64,000 bases of DNA. Origin: Flectonema sp. DT1601. Lineage: Eukaryota > Euglenozoa > Diplonemea > Diplonemida > Diplonemidae. A model generated the notes under the pieces. The model was not told where the DNA came from, did no database searches, and was given only the letters and a program-made list of their open reading frames with translations. Position numbers and translations under genes: made by a program. Below are positions 34,813 through 46,700 of this stretch, one piece after another (within the stretch, counting starts at the first letter, position 1; each line of letters starts with the position of its first letter). The stretch covers positions 620,001 through 684,000 of the forward strand of contig OZ025790.1 of assembly GCA_964019425.1 (NCBI GenBank), given 5' to 3'.

Positions 34813-34831
34813 TTAACCCTCCATTGCAACC
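34813..34831. repeat. Cathepsin target site between two retroelements
   Basis: ttaaccctccattgcaacc: 18 of 19 bases match the target duplications at 30101 and 31013. It lies exactly between the 3' tail of element A and the start of element B, as expected if B inserted into the duplicated target left by A. Confidence 0.85.
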
Positions 34832-37076
34832 TGATATGTTTAGTTTTGAGTGCCGTCACCCAGTCTGTACAAAGACAGCCCTGTCGGATGATGCGACACT
34901 TTTCCGACCTATCTAGGTCAGGCCCTTACCCTCCCGTCTCCCCTCGACGTCTCCCGTCTTTTCCTTGGTGAAACCAAGGCCCAGCAGGGTTCCCTGTCCC
35001 TTCACTTCCTTCTTCGTCTTCCGTTTAGGAGCAGGTTTCGGTGGCAGTTGTCCGTGGTGTTTGTGTGAGCAGCACCAGGATGCCAGTCGGTGCGACCGGT
35101 TCGCGTTGCGACCGCAGCTTAGACAGATCGGTCTGTCGTGTTGTTTGCACCTGTGATGGTGCTTCCCGCAGCAGGTGTCGGCTGTCTTCCTCTGCGAGTA
35201 GCAACTCCCGCATGCCGTCATCCTGTGCTTCGTACAGAAGTCCCAGGGGGGTCAGTCCGTCTGATTCGTCATTTCGTGGTGGTTGTAGCAGCATTCGTAG
35301 ATTGCCACTTCCACCGCGTTGTCGCATGTCGCGCACTTCCCCTTGCGGTGAAGTTTGCATACCGGTGGTGGCTTTTTTCCTAGTGGCGGTGGTCTCTTCG
35401 TTGCTTCCTCCGGGGCCACAACTGAGTCCTCTTGTTCGCGCATCACCGTCCATCTCGCATCCCATTCAGGTGAGGGTTCCTCGGAAGCAGTCTTCCTCCA
35501 AATGTCAGCTTTCTTTTCCCATCCCGGCGGGTGTTCGATGAACGTGTTGCTGCCGAAAGGTTGTTCGGGGTACAGGTCTTTCTTCTCGTGTGCGTCCGAG
35601 ATCAGGTCTTCTACCTTCCGGGCAGATTCTTCACCTCCGAGGAACGTCGATCTCCTGTCGATTCCCGCAATTCTCGGTCCGTCCAGCGGTCGTAGAGATT
35701 TGATCACTTCCTTGATGTTGCCATCGGGGTAGATTCTCTTGTCCGGTCCGTCCATTTCCTTCGCGATCCTGTCTATCTTCACCAGTAGGTTGGCGAAGGT
35801 TCTCGATTTCTTGTCCATTGAAATCGGGTGGGTGCTTTCGGTGTGGCTGGTGGTGGCTTCTTTCAATCTGATTCCCGTGCAGATCTCGAAGTCCACCGCC
35901 ATTTCCAGGAAGGTTATCCCGTTTCCGTCCTTCCTTGCCGCCCACTTGATCCTGTTCAAGTAGCTTGCAATCGCGAGGTATGTTTCTCTCGTATTGCATC
36001 CCGGCCAGGCTCGGTAGTTAGGCATGTATCGGGCCAGGTTGTTGGGGTACGAGATCATCTCTTCGGAGCTCCAGTCGCCGGCGTATTTCAGTGTGGTGGT
36101 CGGTCGTGCCGTCCGATCGCAACGTCTTCTGTCTCTCTCGAGTCTGATTCGCGCCAACATCAGTTGCATCCTCCCAGTGATTCCGTCCGGAAGTTCCATT
36201 TCCAGGGGTTTTATCCCGCAGAGTCTGAGACATGGTGGCCAGGATTCTGAGTAAACATGCATTACGTCAGGAAATTCAGAACGGATTTCGTCGTATGATG
36301 TGCATATCCAGAAGTTGTGGTCAAGGGATTCCACCTTTTCCTCACCATCCTCCGTACAGTTCTTGCACGTCTTGTCCCCACCTCCGGCATTCTCATTGGT
36401 GAAGATGTCGTCCATCATAATGCTCCTGACAACCCCTCTTTCCAACGGCAGTCCCAACTTCAGCAGTTGTAGGGTTTCTCCTCTGTCGATACCGTTTTCG
36501 ATTCCTTTCAGGTTCACTCTCTGTTTAGTGACCTTCTTCCACTCGATCAGCCTGCAGCTTTCACGGATCTCGTGCTGCCAGGCTCCCAGTTCCAGATCGT
36601 TCATGTTGAAGGTCTTCGTCGGTGTTTTGATTTCCAACGGTGATTCCCAGCTCCATCCCATTCTCCGTAGTGATTCCATCACCAATCCGATAGGGCCTCT
36701 CGTTCGGGTGGATTCTTTCGCCTTCCTCCATGTATCGATTATTCTTTCTCGGAATTTGTCGAGCATCCGTACGAACATCGATAGCCTGTTGTAGGTTATA
36801 TAGGTGTCCGGGTTTACGCAGTGTCCCTTGCACAGTAGTGATAATCCTATCGTGTTCGATAGTTTACTTCCTTTTACCTTCCTATTGAAGATCGCTGCTG
36901 CCATCGTGCTTTTCAGCTGACCCAGTCGTTTCTGATCTGGTTGGTACAGCTCTATGCCGAACAGGGCGCTCGTCATGACAGCTGCGGTCGCGATCATTGC
37001 TCTCTTGTAATACTTCAGGGGTAGCAGTTTGATCCTTCTCGCTCTCTCGAGAAGTTCCTTCGTGATCCTCCACACA
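34832..37076 (-). mobile_element. Non-LTR retrotransposon, 3' half (element A), 5'-truncated
   Basis: Reads on the minus strand from a junction with cathepsin codons near 37076 to its 3' tail at 34832, which abuts a cathepsin target site. It encodes the region downstream of the RT active site plus Cys/His-rich domains and has an 81-base 3' UTR ending GGCACTCAAAACTAAACATA. Its tail shares blocks with the 893-base element. The RT catalytic core and everything 5' of it are missing, so this copy cannot move by itself. Confidence 0.75.
34913..37075 (-). pseudogene. Retrotransposon ORF2 C-terminal part (post-RT and Cys/His-rich domains) with in-frame TGA
   Basis: The frame is open from the cathepsin junction for 607 codons. 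It starts with an RT-thumb-like connection (ERARRIKLLPLKYYKRAMIA, then TSALFGIELY) typical of the stretch after the RT palm in L1/ingi elements. A zinc-binding RT C-terminal motif follows (KTCKNCTED, then SLDHNFWICTSYDEI). Near the end it becomes Cys/His-rich (CKLHRKGKCATC, YECCYNHH). A TGA at 35252-35254 interrupts this part, but the same frame continues with a matching Cys/His pattern (TACGSCYSQRKTADTCC, CKQHDRPICLSC, WCCSHKHH) to a TAG at 34913. The TGA therefore looks like a recent nonsense mutation, or a read-through codon. Confidence 0.7.
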
Positions 37077-37450
37077 TCTTGGCTGGGCCAGCCTTGGTAG
37101 GAACGTTCAGGCTGTGGTACACTTTGAACTCATCAGCGCTCAGGTCAGAGTAAACGTTCATTCCGAAGCTCGCTCCAGGGTTTGAAGCCTCCAGCTCAGC
37201 TCCCTTCATCATGTTGTTCTTGAAGATCGATCTTCTCTTCACTTCGTCAGATCCGGAGTACTGCTTTCCGTAGGTCTCCTTGTAGTTGCTCCACAACAGA
37301 CCCTCGTTCTCCTCAACGTAGCTGAGGGGAAGGGCCGAGGTGGCCGCGGCCATGGCGAGCATTCTCTCGTATTGCATCCCGGCCAGGCTCGGTAGTTAGG
37401 TATGTATCGGGCCAGGTTGTTGGAGTGGCGAGCATGCAGGCAGTCTTCAT
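37077..37450 (-). pseudogene. Cathepsin L copy 2, 5' fragment
   Basis: Signal peptide and propeptide codons from the ATG at 37450 to PAKM, apparently identical to copy 1 apart from the insertion at 37363-37435. It joins retroelement A immediately after AAGATGTG. The whole catalytic domain is missing. The 73 added bases (63-base insert plus a 10-base duplication) break the frame of the signal peptide. A secondary ATG inside the insert (37377) would restore the propeptide frame without the proper start of the signal peptide. Confidence 0.85.
37353..37435 (-). repeat. Micro-insertion: 63-base retroelement fragment between 10-base direct repeats
   Basis: tggcgagcat occurs at 37353-37362 and 37426-37435; in copy 1 it is present once. 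The 63 bases between are a near-perfect copy (one internal difference) of 35985-36045, an internal, non-terminal part of element A, in the same orientation. Confidence 0.85.
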
Positions 37451-37520
37451 TTTTGAAAATGTGTGTGTTAAAGTAGAAATAACTGAATCAGGGAGAGAGA
37501 GAGAGAGAGGAAAGAAATAA
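37451..37520 (-). promoter_or_regulatory. Cathepsin 5' UTR and trans-splice acceptor (copy 2)
   Basis: Minus strand: CTCTCTCTCTCTCTCCCTG then ATTCAG (CAG at 37485-37483), followed by a 32-base leader almost identical to that of copy 1 and the ATG at 37450. The CT repeat is a strong polypyrimidine tract. Confidence 0.55.
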
Positions 37521-38014
37521 TAAATATTAATAAAATAAAATAAAACAAAATACAACATTATATCGATCCAGGAGGGACAAGTCAAGCGGAAGCTCCAGTG
37601 AAAGTCTGTAAACTCGCTCTCTAAAACTCGACAACCCCAATGTCGGTGGCAGTCTTCATTTTTTAAAACATCCTGAGAAATAACTGAAATAACAAGTAAA
37701 GGAAACAATAAATATCATATTAACACGTTAAGTCCCCTCTTCTTCTGAGATTCAAAACAACAATAAGTTAGTAGTGAAATAGTTAATATCGAGACGGAGT
37801 AGAAATCTAAAGACGGAGTGGAACAGAAGATTGAAAACAAGTTTCAGTAGTTGAATACAACATTTATTAATACAAATCAAACCATCGGATGGAATGCTGC
37901 AATCAGTAAACAGTCACAGTCACTCCCCTCGGGGATCAAGCAAACAGTCGAATCAATTCACACTTAGACTTTATCTATTAAATGCTTAAGATAAGTCATT
38001 TCCCGCATGTGAAT
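37521..38014. other. Intergenic region with remnant of a third cathepsin 5' end
   Basis: Apart from the remnant listed at 37645-37690, no gene content is seen. AT-rich DNA. Confidence 0.45.
37645..37690 (-). pseudogene. Remnant of a third cathepsin start region
   Basis: Minus strand carries CAGTTATTTCTCAGG, a shortened leader, and AAAATGAAGACTGCC as in copies 1 and 2. After the ATG at 37659 and four codons the similarity stops. It looks like the 5' stub of another array member. Confidence 0.6.
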
Positions 38015-40339
38015 TCACAAGAGCTCCCGATAAGCCTTCTCGAGTGCTTCCTCAGCTCTTGATTTTGCAGCCTTTCGAGTAGTAGACAAGAATTGAGGAC
38101 TACTATTACTGTCAGTAGTGTCTTTGATGATGACATCAGTCTGAGTTCCAATACTTTTATTAAAAATACTTCTTCTGGTTGAGAACACTCTCAGGGAAGA
38201 GTAATACCTTGAGACTAGAAATGATTTAGAGTTCTTTTGAAGAAGAAAAGCGACTAAGAACCTGTTTATATACTTCACACAGTCACTTGTCTGAGAGGAT
38301 GAATTCCGGAGGGAAGCGTTTCGCTCCTTTGCTCGTTTGAGTGCTCGAGCGTACTTGTCTCTCAGTTTGGATTCTTTCTCTTTTTCTTTAGCCCTTTGCT
38401 GATTAGAAACTTCACCTAGAATATCAACGGAGAGATTATCAACAACAAGAGTAGGTGTTGGTGTTGGTTCTATTCTCTCAGGTAATTCAGAGCTCACACT
38501 GGGAGGTGCTGTCTTAGTTTTATTAACGAGGATAACATTTTGTTTTAAAAGACTTTCAATTTCCAACTGTTGGCTGTCTACTTTCGACGTCAATTCAGAA
38601 GAAAATGATATGAATTTATTTAATTCCTTTCCTCGATCTTCAGCTATCAGAGATTGTTTAGTCAAACACTCCTCGAGAGACTCAAGTTGTAATAATAAAG
38701 AGTTCTCTGTTGCTGACGAATGTTGAGTTGCTGATGAAAATTCAGCTGTTTTTTGTTCTAATTCAGAACGTACCTGTATCAATTCAAAGTTAGAGGACGT
38801 TTCAAGTTCTCGAAGATCATTTATGATCTGCGTGAGAGTCGCTACTTCATTTTTTGCATCTGTCAGTTCTGTTTTCAATTCTTCAATCTCTACTTCAGTT
38901 ATAGATTTATGTTCATGAGCGGCTGTTTCAGTTAAGTTGTATTGACCTCGTAGCTCAACACTCTCTTTTTCAGCTCTTTTTTGAGCTATTTTCGCTTTTT
39001 CTAATTCTTCCGTAAGCTCATCAAAGTCTCTCTTCAAGTCTTTGAATCTTTGTTTTTCAGTTTCGACTAATCGTTCATTAACAGATGATGATATTTTAAA
39101 CTTCTGAAGTACATGTTGAAGGTCAGCTAGCTCTTCAGGATGTTTACAAAGTGATTTCGTTATACGAATAGAATCACCTTTACCACAAAGTTTTATACAG
39201 ATTCGTAATTTTGAAGAATCGCCTGCGAGGAGGCAGTCAATAGGACTTCCAACACTCTCGTTTTCAATATAAAATTGTACTGTCGGAGAGGAATTCTTGA
39301 GGGATAACTTAATAGTAGAAGTACTTCCTGTGGTAAGTCTCGATTGATTCTTTTTTATTATATTGCCCGCTAATAGGAGGCTGCCATCAGAACGAAGTAG
39401 GATTGCTTTCTCAGTGTCGAGGTCAGAACAGATCCCGACTGCTATTCTACCCGAAGTATTTGCTTGAATATGAACAGAGAGTACTAGCTCAGCATCATTC
39501 ATAGCAACGCTACTGCTGAAGATGTATTTGGGAGAGTTGTCAGAAGTCTTTTCAGCTAAGCGACAGTCAGGTGATATCCGAATACCTGACAAGTCACTCA
39601 ACGTATCCGATAATAGTACTTCAGAACTGTTAGTGAATATTGTTGGGTCTACTTTTGGTTTATGCCACCGAGAAGGACACCACAAATCACAAACATTCAC
39701 ACCCGAACATCCTGGACACACTACATCAATAGATGCCTGAACGATTTCTTGAGGAAGACGTGACTCAAGCTCGTGTAGTCTTCTTGAAATGGTGTCGTGA
39801 CTGTGTTTTATTTCTGATTTCTCATGTTGAAGTTGCTCTACTTCACACGCTAATTGTATGGCGTAGGTTTCGAATTCATTTACTGCATTTATGTTTTTTG
39901 TTGAAAATGTTAAATTATTTGCTTCGTGTCCATCGAAGTATGAAGAGCGGGGTGACGACATCGGTGAGAACTGCGTAACCTCTTCTTGGTGTTGGTGTTG
40001 TTGCTGTTGCTGCTGCTGTGATAAACACAAAGGTCTACTAGAAGAGAAGTCATTGTCAATATTGGCATTTGAATTCATCAATTCAGGTAAGATATTATGT
40101 TCAATTCCTGACCCTGCTAACATTTCTGAAAATTGAAGCAACACGTGTCCTCTTTCTGGTTCGTTAGGAAGGGTGACCACACGTTCTACTTCAGGAATCT
40201 TAACTATACCAAAACCTTCGTATACTAACTTTCGAATTGGACCTCTTTTCTTTGAGCCTCCAACAGAGTAGAAGCAGTGATTACCTTCAACCCAAAACTC
40301 TACAGTTTTACCAACTGATGGAGATGTAAATAAAACCAT
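38015..40339 (-). CDS. SPRY-like domain and coiled-coil protein
   Basis: 774 residues, one exon, ATG at 40339. The N-terminus is globular (SVGKTVEFWVEGNHCFYSVG, Lys-rich turn, then EGFGIVKIPEVERVVTLPNE). It is followed by a Gln run with His (about residues 108-117). Residues about 270-400 have alternating beta pattern (AELVLSVHIQANTSGRIAVG, then SDGSLLLAG and VQFYIENESVG) that resembles a SPRY/concanavalin-like fold. Residues about 405-640 are coiled coil. The C-terminus is basic and Ser/Thr-rich, with several GTQTDV-like repeats. Domain order suggests a cytoskeletal adaptor, but no specific name is justified. Confidence 0.65.
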   Translation of the reverse strand: MVLFTSPSVGKTVEFWVEGNHCFYSVGGSKKRGPIRKLVYEGFGIVKIPEVERVVTLPNEPERGHVLLQFSEMLAGSGIEHNILPELMNSNANIDNDFSSSRPLCLSQQQQQQQHQHQEEVTQFSPMSSPRSSYFDGHEANNLTFSTKNINAVNEFETYAIQLACEVEQLQHEKSEIKHSHDTISRRLHELESRLPQEIVQASIDVVCPGCSGVNVCDLWCPSRWHKPKVDPTIFTNSSEVLLSDTLSDLSGIRISPDCRLAEKTSDNSPKYIFSSSVAMNDAELVLSVHIQANTSGRIAVGICSDLDTEKAILLRSDGSLLLAGNIIKKNQSRLTTGSTSTIKLSLKNSSPTVQFYIENESVGSPIDCLLAGDSSKLRICIKLCGKGDSIRITKSLCKHPEELADLQHVLQKFKISSSVNERLVETEKQRFKDLKRDFDELTEELEKAKIAQKRAEKESVELRGQYNLTETAAHEHKSITEVEIEELKTELTDAKNEVATLTQIINDLRELETSSNFELIQVRSELEQKTAEFSSATQHSSATENSLLLQLESLEECLTKQSLIAEDRGKELNKFISFSSELTSKVDSQQLEIESLLKQNVILVNKTKTAPPSVSSELPERIEPTPTPTLVVDNLSVDILGEVSNQQRAKEKEKESKLRDKYARALKRAKERNASLRNSSSQTSDCVKYINRFLVAFLLQKNSKSFLVSRYYSSLRVFSTRRSIFNKSIGTQTDVIIKDTTDSNSSPQFLSTTRKAAKSRAEEALEKAYRELL

Positions 40340-40790
40340 CTTTTTTATTATTCTGTTTCAGAGAGTTGTTTGTACATTCAGAAAACGTTAACAATTTAAT
40401 TGTTAAGAAAAACCAACCCAACTGTTTGTAGGAAACTGTTGTTGTGATGGAAGGAAATCAAACAAAGCTAAAAAAAAAAAAAAAAAAAAAAAAAACGAAA
40501 TTGATCGAAACAAAATAATTCACAGCAAACCACCTTGTGAGTATTTGTGTTAGAAACATAGAACAGACGTATTTAAGAGAAAGCAACAGATGATGATAGA
40601 ATCACCCTGTCGACGGTTCAAAAGTATGCTTGCTATTTAACGAAGCAAAAAAAAAAAAAAAAAAAAAATTGAAATGATCGAAACAAAAACAGTTACATTA
40701 CAGCAAACTGAGGTTTTTTATAAAACTCATCCCCTTCTATGATACAAAGGGATATAAAATGGGCACAAAAAAGAGAGGACAGAATCACCT
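40340..40790. other. Intergenic with long A runs (T on the coding strand)
   Basis: A runs at 40471-40494 and 40648-40668 read as T tracts on the minus strand, between the secreted protein gene end and the SPRY-like gene start. No ORF supported. Confidence 0.45.
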
Positions 40791-42458
40791 CTAACTTGAA
40801 ACAAAGCAGTCATCTTCACAACTTCCCAGATTCGGATATTCACCAGCGCTGTTGGGGACGCAGTACTTCGCACTTGGATCGGACGCATTTTTAATATTTT
40901 TAACACAAGTCCAGTTGTTATTTGCACACAGAGATAAACAATCTAACTGTGAGTCGTAGATTGCCTTCGCATTAATTGTAGTAGTCGACTGTTCACAAGT
41001 ACCGTCATTCATGCATTCCCATTTCGGTGATGTTGGTGTCGGTGACGTCCAGTAGACACAATCACCTTCTCCATCTATACCTAAGACGTTATTAAGTGGA
41101 TTTGCTTCAATATCAGCACATATACTTCTCGTATCGTATGTTTGGAAGTGTAATTGTAAATATAAAGGGACACTTAGTATTAATTCTTCCCAATTGATAA
41201 GTCCAGGGTTTGGTTTCCAATGTTTTTTAAAGTTAGCAACATCATCCTCAGTAATCTTATTATTGGCTAAACCATTAACGACAGGATCAATAATCATTTT
41301 AGTATTTAATTCGTTAGCCCAGATTATTGGTCGACCTGCTGATTTCATTTTCACTTGAGTTTCACCTCCGAGAATTGTTCCCCAAACTCCGATTGATTTT
41401 TCTGGAGCGTATGTCGAAGTGATGTTGCTGAACTTTAACATTAAATACGACAAGTCTTCAGGAAGTAACACATTTCCAATTGCCATTACCTCGTAGTAAG
41501 GGTTAGTCATCAACATCCCTGTTTGTGTTGTTGTTGTTGTTGTTTAACTCAACCCAAAAAAAAAAAAAAGAAAATATAACAAACCTGTCGTTGGAACAGC
41601 AGTCCCAGGAACCCACCATCTATTAAACAAGTCTGCGATACTGTAATCACAACATTTAATTATTGAAGGAACCCTCCATGCCTGAGGATACGGTAAATTA
41701 AATAACTCTTCATGAGGCTTTACGAGGTGATACCAGTTATCAATTGTACCAAAACCTGGATAAGACATATTCAATTCATGGTACATGGTTTCGGTATTAC
41801 CAGCATCCCACGCCTCGAAAAAAATTCTGTCTTTTAAAGCTTTTTGATTGAGAACGTACGTTACCCCACCGTAGATGAAATTTCCCAAACTGGTTTTTCT
41901 AAGATTGTTAGCGTTGTATAAGAGGCATTCGTTAGCATCGGAAAGAGTCCAGTTTGGTGAGTAAGCAGTTGTCGGCATACCAACCCTTTTAATAAAGAAG
42001 TTGTAGGCGTATGAATCCGCCAGTTGAATCTTTTCAGGACCACCAGTAACCAATCTATGACAAGGGTTTTGTATGTATCCATTATTCAGTGTAATGTTAA
42101 GAATTGTATCATCAGATATTATTTTTTGAGCATTAACTTCTTCTTCATCAAGTGGAGCGTTGTGTATGATTGAAAGTCTTCTAAATTCCCAATCAAACCT
42201 GTTAAACAATTCCTCGTTACTAATATTTTTTAATGAATTCGGAAGTCTACCTCTCAAGGTTGTATTTCCCATGTATTGTATGACCCATTCCTTTGCTGCA
42301 TTAGACTGCTCTACTGCCTTACTCGCAATCTTTGATAAAACTTCTTTTTGTGTTGGTGTTTGTCGCGGAGGTCGAAAATTTGTTTCAAGGGCATTTGCAG
42401 GTACAGAGATTGCGACACTGCATGTCACCATCGCTAACATTATGATCATTGTTTTCAT
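40791..42458 (-). CDS. Secreted Cys-containing protein of unknown family, two exons
   Basis: Exon 1 is 42458-41585 and exon 2 is 41518-40791, giving about 533 residues. The intron (66 bases) starts GTTTGT and ends in a run of AAC repeats and AAACAG. The join completes a Gly codon and is in frame. There is a clear signal peptide (MKTMIIMLAMVTCSVAISVP). Several N-x-S/T sites occur. Exon 1 ends in a Trp-rich block (LFNRWWVPGTAVPTT). The last 110 residues contain ten Cys with spacing like small disulphide domains (WECMNDGTCEQ, CLSLCANNNWTC, LGSCEDDC). No membrane anchor. I do not recognise the family. Signal plus Cys-rich tail fits a phagolysosomal or extracellular protein. Confidence 0.7.
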
Positions 42459-43741
42459 TTGGTTACCAAGTTCTTATCAAAGAATGAAAAATTATTAAAA
42501 AAAAAAAAAATTATCACACTACTTACTTTGTACTAAAAAAATAATTTTTATAAAGTCTGTTGAAGTAATCTATAAAATAATGAATACAAAATCACCAACA
42601 AACTAACGATCCAAATAGACAGACTGACAGATGCAGTAAAGGGTAAATATTAAATTAGAAGACCATCACACAGTTAGAGTGTGAGAGCTAATCATTCATT
42701 TGATTATAAAAGGAAATCAAGTTCGGTATCAGTTCTGACCTTATTATTGGATGCTCTCCGTCGATAATATTTTATTAATTAAAATACCAACAGAACGAGT
42801 TCGTGCCTTCAGAGGATAATAATAAATAATAAAATGAGAATATTGAAGAGAGACCCCCCAATCACTGAGATTTGGGTTTTTTTGGATTAATTCCAGCTGT
42901 CCACCTTAATCAGGTATTTGAATAAACAGGTTGAAAACAAAATAAGAAACGATGTGAAGAGTTCGAATACATCAAATCAAGAGTTTGCTAAAGGGTAGTT
43001 AGTATTAATAATTATCAGTCAATCATGTTAGTTAGTTAGTTAGGGTAATGTTAGTAAACTCCGCAGATGACGAAAACAAAACAAGAAATAATGTGAAGGG
43101 GGGGGGTTGTATGTTCGATTTTGTAAAAATTACAACTGTGTTGTATCATAAAATCATAAAGATAATTTAACATTAGTTTTAAATACAGTGACTAAGGGTG
43201 ATGCGCAACTTAGCCTATTAAAGTAACTATAGGTTTCGAGAGTAATCCATATACCTCTTACCTCTATTCTCTCTCATCAGTATGGTGTAGAAGTAAGTCA
43301 GTCAAATGTTGAGACTGAGTCATTCCAGTTTGCAGGACTAGAATGTAGTTACTTTAAGTTTCATGTTCATAATAAAAAAAACGAAGGGGGGAGGAGGAGA
43401 GAATTAGGGGGTATTAATTAAAATAACATTTTTTCTTCTTCATTAAATAATCACATGTGTCACACCACACGAAAAAAAAAAAAAAAAAAAAAAAAACAAA
43501 TAATAAAACTTAAAACAAGACTGCGCCGCCAAGCTTCAACATCGCAAGGGGCTTTAGAAAAAATGAAACCTTCACCGTACCAAGAGAGACAGGACTAGAA
43601 ACCTTTCTAATGGCTCTTCCTCATCTCAACACACACACACACTGGCCAAACTGTAAAGCCGACCTAAAAAGAAAACACTACACGATCTGTAAAGCTCGTG
43701 TGGAGGGAAGAAAAAAAAAAAAAGAGAGAGAGAAAAATAAG
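42459..43741. other. 1.3-kb intergenic region, no gene seen
   Basis: AT-rich, with TTAG-type repeats near 43027-43045, an A run at 43470-43495 and a CA repeat near 43630. No ORF or RNA gene recognised. Confidence 0.5.
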
Positions 43742-46700
43742 TTAATTATCACGACTGCTATCCACACAAGCCCAGGTGTATAATAAACAAACATACGGAT
43801 AATCGATATCTTGTGGTGAGATATTCACTACATTCCATGAAGGTGTTGATGAACTATTTTCAGATACCTGTTGTAACTCCAGAGCAACACAATCAAGTAA
43901 ACGATGACCAGACTCAAGTTGAATGAGTGAAGACAAATACGATGATTTTGGAATAAATATTAAATATGAAATTGTATTATCGTCATGTTCATTATTAGTT
44001 TCATAAGAAGCTGCGATGTTAGAAAGTAATTCATTTTTAGGTTTCTTTGAACTTCGAGTCGGATGAAATACCAACGGCTGAGTACTCGCGCAATTCAAAG
44101 AGTTGAAGTGAATTATTGCCAACGAGAACAATTCACTTATTGACATCTCTCTATCGACTGGCCAAGCAACGTGTTGCAGTCCTCTGAAATATAAAAACAC
44201 GACGAGTCCAACAGCAGACATGAAGAGAGGAAATGTTATCACAACGGACCATTTACTCTCAGTTAACGGTTTCAATCCTCCCCATAAAATAATCATAATC
44301 AAAATTATGAATAGCATTGCGATTGAGAAAGACGCTCCAGCACACCAAAGATATTCTATCCGGGAATAGATATTTTTATAAATTTTAAATTGTTGTAATG
44401 AGGTGTGACTCAACCTGATTTTACTATTTTTATAAAAAGTATCATCGCCATCCAATCCCTCGTGACGAGGATTAACAATCGAGTCTCTTCTTGACTTTTG
44501 AAGTAATAAGAGAGTTTCATAATTATTATTATATCTCTGTAGAGCTTCTTGACAAGTGTTGTCGGTTGATAATTTAATATTAACGTGACCAACACTGTGT
44601 TGAATCATTCTTAAAAATGAAATAATTTGTTTTCGAGGAACACTTTCCCATCCTCCACCAACAGATTGAATCATCCGAGCAGCCATCAAAGGAATAATTG
44701 TAAAGACAAAGTCTGAAACATTTCTATGACCCATCACACCGAATAGCATTGTGAAGTTTGGTTCAACTTCATACGGATGGATTGCTGCTATTCTTTTTGG
44801 TTTAGAATTGCGTACGCGTGACAATGCACATCTTCCAAACTGGAATAGTATTTTCAACAACAGTTTCATTGGTACGTACAGGATACCACAAAAACCATGA
44901 AAAACACCTTTTAAACGACTCATTGAAGGCGAGTCATTAACATTGTGTGAATGGAGTATTGTATTCATGTCTGAAGGAGGAGTGTTTTCAAGAGTAAATT
45001 TAAGAACGCTAATCGGTAATTTAGAAAAGAAATGGTTTCCATAATACGGCAGACTAAACAAGTGCTGACCATTCGTCGTTGCTATTAATTTTCCAATCCA
45101 AGAATCAGTCAACAACTTCCTTTTATGAATCGTTAAAGTCGATTGAATGGAAATAAAATCAGCGTCAGTATCGACTTCTTTCTGAGAGGTGTCGTCAATT
45201 TGTTGAATCAGGTGATCAACAGAAGACTTTGTTAATTCTGAGTCTTCCTTTTTAGAATAATTAGCAAGAATAGATCGTAACTTAACCACGTCAACTTCCT
45301 GCTCAGGTTCCTTATCTTTGTGCGCTCCATATGAAAACCATGATATTTGATATCCTGGACACCCTTCTCTACAACTTTCAATAAATAGTTTATACGACGT
45401 GTCCGTAACTTGAAATCCCGATTTCAGATAATAACTTGCTAAGGTTGTTGCTGTTGGTAACACGAAGAAGAAAAAAGCAATTAATTCTCTCACCTGAGTT
45501 CTCTGAAAAACATATTTTGGTGAACCGTCAGAGTACAGAAGTTGAGATTCGCATTCACTAATTCCGATAAAAACATTATTCGAATCGTAGCAAGCCTCAT
45601 TCGGATCAATGTACCAAATCGCAATAAGTGATAATGGAATTGCTTCTGCTACAAGTGATACGACTTTTGGTATGAAAGTTTTCATCATTGAGAACTTAGT
45701 CGTGTGACTGTCAAGTTGTTTTGCTAAGTGAGGTTCATCCATTGCTCTCTCACTTCTGTGAAGCCATGTCTCACTTGCTATGAGGTGGAGTAGTATTGTG
45801 TCAGTCATGAATTCTCCTCCAAAGGGAAGACCATTTATAAAACACAATAACCAAAACAGTCTCGAGTCACCCCTTCCAACAAACACCATAAGTCCATTCG
45901 TTAAAGCTGATGACAAGTTGAAGAGGAGCCAGTTTTTGTATAAATTACCGTTTCCGTATTCGTCTGTTTCAGAGTCGATCTTCTTTTGCCAAAAGACATT
46001 TCCAACCATCGCTCCAACGATTACAAAGAACACTCCTCCCTTTACAATTGAATCAGCAGAACACTCAAAAGAATATTTATCCTGACCTGTTTCAAATCCT
46101 CCTTCGGTTACGTACTTTGCATTTGCGGGATCGCTGTATGCCAGGCATCCTGGTGCGAGATTTGGTTCAACGTTATGTCTCACGAACCACATTAAGAGAT
46201 TCTTAACTAAAGTGATAGTCAGTTGATCACAAACCCAAGCACCAATAAGTTGTCTAAAGAATGGATTATTATAAGAAGATGTCATCATTGCACTGAATCC
46301 TTTTAAAAATGGTTCTAATCTTTCAGTTTCTGATATTTCACAAACAGAGTCTTCGAAAGACTTTATTAGTGACCAAAATCTACAATTGATAGCGAAATGA
46401 ATAAGTCCAAAAAATATCGCACAATAAAAATTAGTTTTTGGAGTCAACCCCTTAAAGACTCCTTCACTTGAACCGAATTCATAACCTTGACTGGTCATAA
46501 ACTTACCTGCTGCGAATGTAGTAAATCCCATTAAAAGTATTCCACCAACTTTAGCCATAGAGCCGAGTCTCATTCCGTTATTGTGGTGTTTTGTTGAGAG
46601 GATTCGTTGTGATTTCAACATCGTTCCAAGTGTTGTTGTTGGTGTTCCAGTCATCGTGTCACCAACGAAGAAAAAAACATAACAAACTGCGTATTGAAGA

